This document shows positions 17,283 through 23,744 of a stretch of DNA of 34,527 nt, in pieces. The notes under the pieces were generated by a model. That model did no database searches and was not told the DNA's origin. It saw only the letters and a list, made by a program, of their open reading frames with translations. How positions within the stretch are numbered: the first letter of the stretch is position 1; the number at the start of each line of letters is the position of its first letter. Made by a program: the position numbers and the translations under genes. Origin of the DNA: CAXNKG01 sp964202965 (lineage in GTDB: Bacteria; Acidobacteriota; Vicinamibacteria; Vicinamibacterales; UBA2999); the NCBI GenBank assembly GCA_964202965.1, contig CAXNKG010000033.1, positions 1-34,527 on the forward strand. Direction: 5' to 3'.

Positions 17283-18380
17283 TGGTAATCCCAGTCGCTG
17301 GAGGACCGCCCTCAGCTCGTCTTCGGTGACATCGTCGATGACGACTGTCGCGCCGATCTGGATGGGAATGACGAAGTGGAGCGTACCGTTGACGACCTTC
17401 TTGTCGCGACGGACGACCTCCAGGATCTCCGCGATCGTGAGGTCGAGAATCGGCGGCAGCGGGCCGAGCTGCGCAATCAGCTTCGCGATGGCCTGCCGGT
17501 CGACGTCCGCGAGCGCCCCCCGTGCCACCGCGAGGTCCGCGGCCGCCAGCATGCCGTACGCGATCGCTTCGCCATGCCGGAACCGCCGGTACTGAGTCAC
17601 GGACTCGATCGCATGGCCGACCGTGTGCCCGTAGTTGAGGATGCGTCGCAGTCCGCCTTCGCGCTCGTCCTTCGAGACGACATCGGCCTTGATCCGGCAC
17701 GACTCGACGATCGCCGGCACGAGGACCGCCGGGTCTTTCGCGAAGATCGCCCTGGTCTGACGCAGCAGCCGCTCGAACAGGCCGGGACTGGCAATGACGC
17801 CGTATTTCACCACCTCGTACAGCCCCGACCGGAACTCGCGCCGCGGCAGCGTCGTGAGCAGGCCTGGATCGATGAGTACCGCCGCCGGCTGGTGGAAGGC
17901 GCCGATCAGGTTCTTGCCGAGCGCGTGATTGACCCCGACCTTGCCGCCGATCGCGCTGTCGACCTGCGCGAGGAGCGTGGTGGGCACCTGGACCACGGGG
18001 ATGCCGCGGAGAAACGTCGCCGCCGCGAACCCGGCCGTGTCGCCGAGGACCCCGCCTCCCACCGCCACGATGACGCTTCCGCGGTCGGCGCCCGCGCGGA
18101 TCAGCGCCTCGTAGATTTTCGATACCGACTGCAGGTTCTTGTAGCGCTCCCCGTCGGGGACCAGGATCGGGTCGATGGGCCCGAGCGCCCGCACGATGCG
18201 GTCGCCGTGCAGACGCCAGACGACGGGATTCGAGACGACGAGGCGGCGCGCGCCGATGCCCTGCTCGTCGAGCATCGGGCCCAGGCGATCGCTGATGCCG
18301 TCGCAGATCCAGATCGGCGCGACCTGCGATCCGGCGTGGACATCGATGCGTACAGGCTCGTTGAGGAGGTCGACCGTCAC
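17277..18380 (-). CDS. aroB: 3-Dehydroquinate synthase
   Basis: A 367-residue enzyme of the shikimate pathway, which converts DAHP to 3-dehydroquinate using NAD and a divalent metal. It has the nucleotide-binding VAVGGGVLGDTAGFAAATF, then RGIPVVQVPTTLLAQVDSAIGGK, then GVNHALGKNLIGAFHQP. The active-site and metal motifs REFRSGLYEVVKYG and LNYGHTVGHAIE also follow in order. Length is normal. The GTG start has no clear Shine-Dalgarno; a possible -10 box lies only about 12 nt before it, so the transcript may have almost no leader. It converges on the regulator gene at 17282 and diverges from the truncated oxidoreductase at 18404. Confidence 0.95.
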   Translation of the reverse strand: MTVDLLNEPVRIDVHAGSQVAPIWICDGISDRLGPMLDEQGIGARRLVVSNPVVWRLHGDRIVRALGPIDPILVPDGERYKNLQSVSKIYEALIRAGADRGSVIVAVGGGVLGDTAGFAAATFLRGIPVVQVPTTLLAQVDSAIGGKVGVNHALGKNLIGAFHQPAAVLIDPGLLTTLPRREFRSGLYEVVKYGVIASPGLFERLLRQTRAIFAKDPAVLVPAIVESCRIKADVVSKDEREGGLRRILNYGHTVGHAIESVTQYRRFRHGEAIAYGMLAAADLAVARGALADVDRQAIAKLIAQLGPLPPILDLTIAEILEVVRRDKKVVNGTLHFVIPIQIGATVVIDDVTEDELRAVLQRLGLPS

Positions 18381-18391
18381 GGGTGGGTTGA

Positions 18392-18398
18392 TAGGATA
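18392..18398. promoter_or_regulatory. Possible divergent -10 boxes for aroB and the oxidoreductase stub
   Basis: TAGGAT (18392-18397) reads toward the GTG at 18404, and its complement TATCCT (18398-18393) reads toward the aroB GTG at 18380. Both are within about 12 nt of the start codons, which would give leaderless or nearly leaderless transcripts. No convincing -35 boxes were found, so this is tentative. Confidence 0.3.
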
Positions 18399-18403
18399 GC
18401 ACC

Positions 18404-18478
18404 GTGCTCATCGAGGCTGACTGTCTGGTGATCGGCAGCGGCATCGCCGGATTGTGCGCCGCGATCGATCTACACTGG
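18404..18478 (+). pseudogene. 5' stub of a FAD-binding oxidoreductase, probably L-aspartate oxidase
   Basis: The GTG-initiated frame begins VLIEADCLVIGSGIAGLCAA followed by IDL, a textbook dinucleotide-binding beta-alpha-beta start (GxGxxG) that matches the N-terminus of NadB and related flavoproteins. After about 23-25 codons all similarity ends, and the frame runs into heptamer element E and then, with no stop codon, into proS. A full NadB would need about 500 further codons. It is read as the remnant of a gene whose body was deleted, leaving the promoter-proximal end. Which flavoprotein it was is not certain. Confidence 0.65.
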
Positions 18479-18497
18479 AAGACACACGTTTCGGATC

Positions 18498-18572
18498 GGC
18501 TCATGGCACACGGCTCAGGGCTCAAGGGGCCTTCGGTCGAAGCCCAGAGCCCAGAGCCCAGAGCCCAGAGCC
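18498..18572 (+). repeat. Heptamer element E: GGCTCAN / AGCCCAG inverted repeat before proS
   Basis: The left arm 18498-18525 reads GGCTCAT, GGCACAC, GGCTCAG, GGCTCAA. The right arm 18541-18568 is four perfect copies of AGCCCAG plus AGCC. GGCTC and GAGCC cores pair across a short loop. The element sits between the oxidoreductase stub and the proS ATG (18575), leaving no Shine-Dalgarno sequence. It lies at the inferred deletion join. Confidence 0.88.
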
Positions 18573-18574
18573 TC

Positions 18575-20032
18575 ATGTCAGACACCGATATTCCCGATTT
18601 TCCAACCTCGATCACGCCCCAGTCGCAGGACTTTGGCCGCTGGTATATCGACGTCGTCCGCCGGGCCGAACTGGCCGACTACTCGCCGGTCAAAGGCTGC
18701 ATGGTGATCCGTCCGTACGGGTACGCCATGTGGGAGCTGATTCAGCAGGGACTCGACAAGCGGTTCAAGGCCACCGGCCACGTCAACGCCTACTTCCCGC
18801 TGCTCATCCCCGAAAGTCTGCTGATGCGCGAGGCCGAGCACGTGGAGGGCTTTGCGCCCCAGGTCGCGTGGGTCACGCATGGCGGCACCGAGAAGCTCGA
18901 AGAGCGGCTCGTGATCCGTCCGACCTCGGAGACCATCATCGGGACGATGTACGCCAAGTGGATCCAGTCCTGGCGCGATCTGCCGATCCTGATCAACCAG
19001 TGGGCGAACGTCGTCCGATGGGAAAAGGTGACGCGGCTCTTCCTGCGCACGACCGAGTTCCTCTGGCAGGAAGGGCACACGGCGCACGAGACGGCGGAAG
19101 AGGCGCAGGAGGAAACCCTGCGGATGCTTGGCGTCTACAAGGATTTCGCGGAGACCGAGCTCGCGATGCCCGTCATGGACGGTCAGAAGACCGAGAGCGA
19201 GAAATTTGCCGGCGCCGAGCGCACGTATTCGATCGAGGCGCTGATGCGGGACGGTCGTGCCCTGCAGGCCGGCACGTCGCACAATCTCGGCCAGAATTTC
19301 TCGAAGAGCTACGAGATCAAGTTCCAGGCGCGCGACAAGTCCGTGCAGTACGTGCACACGACGTCCTGGGGCGTGTCTACGCGCCTCATTGGCGGCGTGA
19401 TCATGGTGCACGGCGACGACGGCGGCTTGATTCTCCCGCCGAAGATCGCGCCGTATCAGGTGGTCATCGTGCCGATCCCCAGAGGCAACTGGAAAGAGAC
19501 CGTCTTACCGAAGGCGAAGGCGATTCAGGCGGAGCTCGTCGCACGCGGGGTTCGTGTGTTCCTCGACGACCGCGACTCGCAGACGCCCGGCTGGAAGTTC
19601 AACGAGTGGGAGCTGCGCGGTGTCCCGATCCGGATGGAAATCGGCCCCAAGGATCTCGAGAAGTCACAGGTGGTGCTGGCGCGCCGCGACACGCGCGAGA
19701 AGCTGTTCACGCCAATGGAGGGTCTCGCCCCCGCCGTCGACGCGCTGCTGGATACGATTCAGCGGGCGCTGTTCGACCGCGCGGTGACGTTCCGCAAGGA
19801 GCACACGTCCGCGACTGATTCGTACGAGGAGTTCAAGGACATCATGGACGGCCGTCCGGGTTTCGTGATCTCGCCCTGGTGCGGGTCGGAGACGTGCGAG
19901 GCGGCCATCAAGACCGAGACGCAGGCGACGATCAGGAATATTCCGTTCGCAAGCGAACCGGCGACGGGGAAGACCTGCCTGAAGTGCGGGTCGCCGGCCA
20001 CGGTTCACGCCTGGTTCGCCAAATCGTACTGA
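18575..20032 (+). CDS. proS: Prolyl-tRNA synthetase, short archaeal/eukaryote-like form
   Basis: A 485-residue class II synthetase that charges tRNA-Pro. Class II motif 2 is visible as RTTEFLWQEGHTAHETAEEA, followed by GTSHNLGQNFSKSYEI and TSWGVSTRLIGGVIM. The anticodon-binding domain (QVVIVPIPRG, DDRDSQTPGWKFNEWELRGVPIR) comes next. A C-terminal zinc-type domain has CGSETCEAAIKTETQATIRNIPF and CLKCGSPA, and the protein ends in Tyr. This is the form found in archaea, eukaryotes and some bacteria such as Thermus, without the editing insertion of the E. coli type. The ATG at 18575 (MSDTDIPDF) is chosen; an in-frame GTG at 18404 would add the oxidoreductase stub and repeat as 57 residues. Confidence 0.94.
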   Translation: MSDTDIPDFPTSITPQSQDFGRWYIDVVRRAELADYSPVKGCMVIRPYGYAMWELIQQGLDKRFKATGHVNAYFPLLIPESLLMREAEHVEGFAPQVAWVTHGGTEKLEERLVIRPTSETIIGTMYAKWIQSWRDLPILINQWANVVRWEKVTRLFLRTTEFLWQEGHTAHETAEEAQEETLRMLGVYKDFAETELAMPVMDGQKTESEKFAGAERTYSIEALMRDGRALQAGTSHNLGQNFSKSYEIKFQARDKSVQYVHTTSWGVSTRLIGGVIMVHGDDGGLILPPKIAPYQVVIVPIPRGNWKETVLPKAKAIQAELVARGVRVFLDDRDSQTPGWKFNEWELRGVPIRMEIGPKDLEKSQVVLARRDTREKLFTPMEGLAPAVDALLDTIQRALFDRAVTFRKEHTSATDSYEEFKDIMDGRPGFVISPWCGSETCEAAIKTETQATIRNIPFASEPATGKTCLKCGSPATVHAWFAKSY

Positions 20033-20039
20033 CCTGAAC

Positions 20040-20098
20040 AACTCCCAAGGCTCCAACTCCCAACACCCAATTGGGAATTGGTGTCTTGGAGGTTGGGG
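20040..20098 (+). repeat. Heptamer element F: AACTCCC / AATTGGT imperfect hairpin
   Basis: Between the proS stop and the convergent HEAT-like gene, units AACTCCC, AAGGCTCC, AACTCCC, AACACCC (20040-20068) are followed by AATTGGG, AATTGGT, GTCTTGG and AGGTTGGGG. The halves are imperfect inverse copies (for example ACACCCAATT against AATTGGTGT with one bulge). Its complement contains TTGGGAGTTGGA, identical over 12 nt to part of element C. No T-run follows, so it is not an obvious terminator. Confidence 0.75.
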
Positions 20099-20104
20099 AA
20101 CTGG

Positions 20105-20712
20105 TCAGACGAATCCGGCATATTTCGTCCGGATTCGTTTCACGATCGCGCTCCGCCCGGAGAGCTTCTCCCGTCTGATGATGTCGGCCGAGGCGTCGAA
20201 GCTTTCCCCTTTCCCGGATGTCGTAGAGCGCCACGCGGCTGCCGCGCCGCGCCAGCGCCGAGTGGACTGCACCACGTGCGAGGGCCCACCGCTGTCGCGT
20301 GCGCGCCGACGGCTCGCGCCGTTCCCGCTCGCGCAGGTCCAGAACCAGGTTGTGGAGGACCGACAACGAGGCCGCGGCGTTCGCGGTAATCCACTCCGTG
20401 ACCGAGGTCGGATCGTCGAAGGCGGCGGCCCCAGGTGCCGCCGCCGCGGGCCCGTCGTCGCCGATACCCGCCTGCTGCAGCAGCGGCTGGACGACGTGGC
20501 GCGGCAGTTCGGAGAGGGCATCCAGTGCGGCGAGGCGGACGTCCCTGAGGCGCTCGGCGTCGAGGGCGATGCTGCTGATCAGGTCCAGGATCTCGGTGCC
20601 GCTCTCGCCGGTCAGCCGCCCGCGCAGCACGCCGATCGCGGCGGCCGGCGGGACCGCGCAGGTCGTCCACGAGACGCTCGATGTGCGGAGACTGCGACGA
20701 CCGGATGACCAC
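20105..20712 (-). pseudogene. HEAT-like helical-repeat gene interrupted by two +1 frameshifts
   Basis: Three overlapping frames join into one sensible protein. GTG 20712 begins VVIRSSQSPHIERLVDDLRG. After a shift near 20645-20658 (run CCC) comes AAAIGVLRGRLTGESGTEIL and then IALDAERLRDVRLAALDALS, a HEAT-like helical pair. After a second shift near 20204-20212 (run GGGG) the end reads ESFDASADIIRREKLSGRSA and closes at a TGA (20105-20107). Removing one base at each run gives 201 residues exactly. The start lies 1 nt after the tatC stop. Either two sequencing or assembly indels or a decaying gene would explain it. Function unknown. Confidence 0.72.
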
Positions 20713-20713
20713 G

Positions 20714-21535
20714 TCAGGCGGCGATCGTCTTCTTCTTTCCGAAGAGCCACGCGAGCACGATGCTCAGGCCGTAGAGCAGGATCATCGGGCCCGTCATCGC
20801 GACGAGTGAGACGCCCCCGCCATCGGGCGTAATGACCGCGGAAAGGACCACCATGATCAGGACGGCATACTTGAAGTTGCGGACCAGGAACCGGGCGCTG
20901 ACGACACCCATCCGTGCCAGGAACAGCACGAGTGTCGGCATCTGAAACACCACGCCGAAGGCGAGCAGCAGCCGGAGGTAGAGCGAGAACGCCGGCTCGA
21001 TGCGCGGCATGAACGTCAGAATGTCGTTCGTGAAACTGACAAAGAATCTCCACGTCAGCGGAAAGACGACGTAGTGCGAGAACGCGGCGCCGGCCACGAA
21101 GAAGAACGACGACATCACCACGAACGGGATGGCCCATTTCTTTTCGTGCGAGTACAGGCCCGGCGCGACGAACAGCCAGACCTGCAGGAATACCACCGGC
21201 GACGCAAGGATGAGCCCCGCGATCAGCGCGATCTTGATGTTCAGCAGGAAGGCCTCGGTCGGGTCCGTGTAGACGAGCGTTCCCCCCGCCGGCAGCATCA
21301 GCTGCAGCGGCCGCATGATGAAGTCGAAGATGTCGCCGATGAAGAAGAACGAGACCACGAACCCGACCAATAGCGCGCCGGCCGCGTAGATGATCCGGCG
21401 CCGCAGTTCGTCCAGGTGGTCGAGGAACGACATCTTCCCGCCGCCGTCGGCGTCGAGAAGACCATCCGGATCCTGGTCGAAGTCGTCTTCCGGCACCGGG
21501 GCCGGAGTGTGGCTCGGAAAGGGGACTAGCGCCAC
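20714..21535 (-). CDS. tatC: Sec-independent protein translocase TatC
   Basis: A 273-residue protein with six membrane helices and the conserved N-terminal motif MSFLDHLDELRRRI (from residue 35), then GDIFDFIMRPLQLMLP, YTDPTEAFLLNIKIALIAG, SPVVFLQVWLFVAPGLYSHEKK and ITPDGG near the end. TatC recognises twin-arginine signals and works with TatA/TatB to export folded proteins. GTG 21535, 7 nt after the tatA/B stop, gives an acidic 34-residue extension; ATG 21433 would give the usual length. The longer form is listed because of operon spacing, but the start is uncertain. Confidence 0.93.
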   Translation of the reverse strand: MALVPFPSHTPAPVPEDDFDQDPDGLLDADGGGKMSFLDHLDELRRRIIYAAGALLVGFVVSFFFIGDIFDFIMRPLQLMLPAGGTLVYTDPTEAFLLNIKIALIAGLILASPVVFLQVWLFVAPGLYSHEKKWAIPFVVMSSFFFVAGAAFSHYVVFPLTWRFFVSFTNDILTFMPRIEPAFSLYLRLLLAFGVVFQMPTLVLFLARMGVVSARFLVRNFKYAVLIMVVLSAVITPDGGGVSLVAMTGPMILLYGLSIVLAWLFGKKKTIAA

Positions 21536-21542
21536 GGCGCCA

Positions 21543-21872
21543 CTAGGCGACCGGGTCGGTGCCGGGCGTGCGCGCCACGGTCTCGCTGTCCGGCGGTACG
21601 GGCGTCATCGGTGGGGGGGTGGCGGACGGCGGGGCGGCCGCAGCGGCCAGCGCGGTATCCTGCTCGGCCCGGATCGCGGCGCGGTTGTCGCGCTGCTCCT
21701 CGATGCGGATCTCCTCCTCGAGCGTGCTACGCAGCTCGTTTGAGGCCTTCTTGAACTCCCCGATGCTCCGGCCGAGCGACCGGCCAAGCTCAGGCAGCTT
21801 GCGGGGCCCGAAGATGATCAGGGCGATCACCAGAATGATGATCAGCTCGGGCATTCCAATGGAACCAAACAT
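21543..21872 (-). CDS. tatA: Twin-arginine translocase subunit of the TatA/TatB family
   Basis: A 109-residue protein with MFGSIGMPELIIILVIALIIFGPRK, the single membrane helix and FGP hinge of the family, then an amphipathic helix (LPELGRSLGRSIGEFKKASNEL) and a Pro/Ala/Thr-rich tail. The length and charged helix are between TatA and TatB; it may serve as both, since no second member is present here. AGGAG lies 8 nt before the ATG, and a strong sigma70-type promoter is seen upstream. It is followed by tatC and the HEAT-like gene on the same strand. Confidence 0.9.
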   Translation of the reverse strand: MFGSIGMPELIIILVIALIIFGPRKLPELGRSLGRSIGEFKKASNELRSTLEEEIRIEEQRDNRAAIRAEQDTALAAAAAPPSATPPPMTPVPPDSETVARTPGTDPVA

Positions 21873-21913
21873 GGTGAGGACTCCTGTTACATCTCCCGCA
21901 AGTTATTCACACG

Positions 21914-21943
21914 ATTATAGAAACGCGGTCTGGACGGGGTCAA
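21914..21943 (-). promoter_or_regulatory. Sigma70-type promoter of the tat operon
   Basis: On the - strand TTGACC (21943-21938) and a perfect TATAAT (21919-21914) are separated by 18 bp. Transcription would start near 21907, about 35 nt before the tatA/B ATG. Its -35 region lies alongside that of the divergent ctp promoter, so the two may compete for RNA polymerase. Confidence 0.75.
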
Positions 21944-21959
21944 GGTAACCGTTTATAGT
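21931..21959 (+). promoter_or_regulatory. Sigma70-type promoter of the ctp gene
   Basis: TGGACG (21931-21936) and TATAGT (21954-21959) are separated by 17 bp. The ATG at 21969 begins only 10 nt after the -10 box, and no Shine-Dalgarno is present, so the mRNA is probably leaderless or has a 1-3 nt leader. Confidence 0.65.
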
Positions 21960-21968
21960 TTTCACTAT

Positions 21969-23588
21969 ATGCGCCGCTACCGGATGTTGTCCGCCGCCGC
22001 CTTCACGGTCGCTTTCTGCGCCCTGCTGGGCGGGTTCTACGGCCGCAGCGCGCTGGTGGCCCAGGACCAGATTCCGGAGCAATACAAGGTCTTTACCGCC
22101 GCGTTGAACGCCGTCGAGTCCACGTACGTCGGCGACGTGGAATCGGACCGCCTCGTGTACGGCGCGATTTCCGGGATGCTCCAGACCCTCGACCCGCATT
22201 CGAGCTTCATGGATCCCCGGACGTACGCGCAGATGCGCGAGCGGCAGGAGGGGCGGTATTACGGCCTCGGCATCTCGATCCAGGTGGTCGACGGGGGAAT
22301 CACCGTCTTCTCGCTCTTCGAGGGGTCGCCGGCCTATCAGAAGGGGCTGCGCCGGGGCGACGTCATTGCGCAGATCGAAGGCAAGGACACCAAGGGCTGG
22401 ACGAGCGATGAGGCGGTGCGGATCCTCCGCGGGCCGCGCGGCACGCCTGTGCGCATCGCCATCAGGCGCGCCGGCTACGACACGCTCATCGAGCTCGCCG
22501 TGGTGCGCGACGAAATTCACATTCCGACGGTGCGAGCGTCGTTCATGCTGGACGGGACGACCGGCTACGTCCTGCTGTCCGATTTCGGAGAGAACACCGA
22601 CCAGGAACTCGGGCGCGCGCTTCGCGACCTGACCGGCAACGGGATGCGGCGCCTCGTGTTCGACCTCCGCGGCAATCCCGGCGGCGCGCTCGATCAGGCG
22701 ATCAAGGTCGCGAACCGCTTCCTGCCGAAAGGCGATCTCATCGTCTACACGCGAGGACGCGTGCCGAACTCCGACCAGGACTACCGCGCAACGCAGCAGG
22801 GCGACACGGAGTTCCCGCTCGTCATTCTGGTGAACCGCAACAGTGCGAGCGCATCGGAGATTGTGGCCGGCGCGCTGCAGGACCACGACCGCGCCCTCAT
22901 CGTCGGCGAAACAACGTTCGGCAAGGCGCTGGTGCAGTCGGTCTACCGCGTGAGCGAAGGCGCCGGCGTGGCCGTGACGACGGCGCGGTACTACACGCCC
23001 AGCGGGCGCCTCATCCAGCGGCCGTGGGACGGCGCCTTCGACGAGTACCTCACGTACACGCTCCGCGAGCAGGACGCGGCGAAGGTGCACCAGCCCGAGG
23101 ATCTGAAGCTGACCGATGCGGGCCGCCGCGTCTACAGCGGCGGCGGCGTCGAGCCGGATCGCCGATTCGACGGTCCCCTCGAGGGGTTCAACCCGACCCG
23201 TTTCGGACGAACGCTCTTTGCCCGGAACCTGTTCGATACCTACGCGCAGCGTTTTTCGCGGTCGGGCGACCGCCGCATCACCGCGAGCCCGTCGGCTGGG
23301 CCGCGCGAGCTGACCGAGGACTTCCAGGTGACCGATGCGATGGTCGCCGAGTTCAAGGATCACGTCGAGAAGGCCAGGATGAAGATCGACGAACCCTCCT
23401 GGCAGCAGGACCTTCCGTTCATTCGCGCGATGCTCCGCTTCGAGATCGACCTCGATCTCTTCAGCGTCGAGGTCGCGCGCCGCAACCTGTCGCGCCAGGA
23501 CCCGCAGCTGCAGCACGCGATTACGCTCTTCCCCGAGGCTGAGGCGCTGATGAAGCTCGGGGCGGCGCCGGCGCGAGCGGCGCGATAA
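21969..23588 (+). CDS. C-terminal processing peptidase (S41 family, CtpA/Prc-like)
   Basis: A 539-residue exported serine protease. A signal anchor (about residues 7-28) precedes a helical segment, then a PDZ domain (about 85-165: GLGISIQVVDGGITVFSLFEGSPAYQKGLRRGDVI) and the S41 core. The catalytic Ser294 sits in NSASASE and Lys319 in TTFGKA, 25 residues apart as in CtpA and Prc. A long C-terminal helical extension (about 400-539) resembles that of other long S41 peptidases. It trims or degrades periplasmic proteins. It is divergent from tat; no Shine-Dalgarno was found, and its mRNA is probably leaderless. Confidence 0.92.
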   Translation: MRRYRMLSAAAFTVAFCALLGGFYGRSALVAQDQIPEQYKVFTAALNAVESTYVGDVESDRLVYGAISGMLQTLDPHSSFMDPRTYAQMRERQEGRYYGLGISIQVVDGGITVFSLFEGSPAYQKGLRRGDVIAQIEGKDTKGWTSDEAVRILRGPRGTPVRIAIRRAGYDTLIELAVVRDEIHIPTVRASFMLDGTTGYVLLSDFGENTDQELGRALRDLTGNGMRRLVFDLRGNPGGALDQAIKVANRFLPKGDLIVYTRGRVPNSDQDYRATQQGDTEFPLVILVNRNSASASEIVAGALQDHDRALIVGETTFGKALVQSVYRVSEGAGVAVTTARYYTPSGRLIQRPWDGAFDEYLTYTLREQDAAKVHQPEDLKLTDAGRRVYSGGGVEPDRRFDGPLEGFNPTRFGRTLFARNLFDTYAQRFSRSGDRRITASPSAGPRELTEDFQVTDAMVAEFKDHVEKARMKIDEPSWQQDLPFIRAMLRFEIDLDLFSVEVARRNLSRQDPQLQHAITLFPEAEALMKLGAAPARAAR

Positions 23589-23744
23589 CGCTTTTTCGGT
23601 CGTAGCACCAACCCCCGCCTTTTTGGGGTCCCAACCCAAAATATAGTGGTGTTACTTTGGCCTTGCCACTAGGGCTAGGCGTGTTTAGACTCTCTCATCC
23701 AATCGTGGAGGCTGGTTTCAGCTGGCCAATATCGGGAAAGAAGC
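23589..23744. promoter_or_regulatory. ctp-smc intergenic region with probable smc promoter
   Basis: This 156-bp gap is A+T-richer than its surroundings. TTGCCA (23663-23668) and TAGACT (23686-23691) are separated by 17 bp and could form the smc promoter, with a start near 23698. A small inverted repeat (TTTTGGG 23619-23625 with CCCAAAA 23633-23639) lacks a following T-run, so it is not called a terminator. Confidence 0.5.

Noticed and set aside
19932..21137. A 401-residue - strand frame covering tatC and the end of proS
   Set aside because: Only its middle (about 20215-20650) codes for a sensible helical protein. The rest is a shadow of tatC and the intergenic DNA. It is better explained by the twice-shifted HEAT-like gene.
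23611..23639. Possible terminator after ctp
   Set aside because: The inverted repeat is short and followed by A-rich rather than T-rich sequence on either strand.
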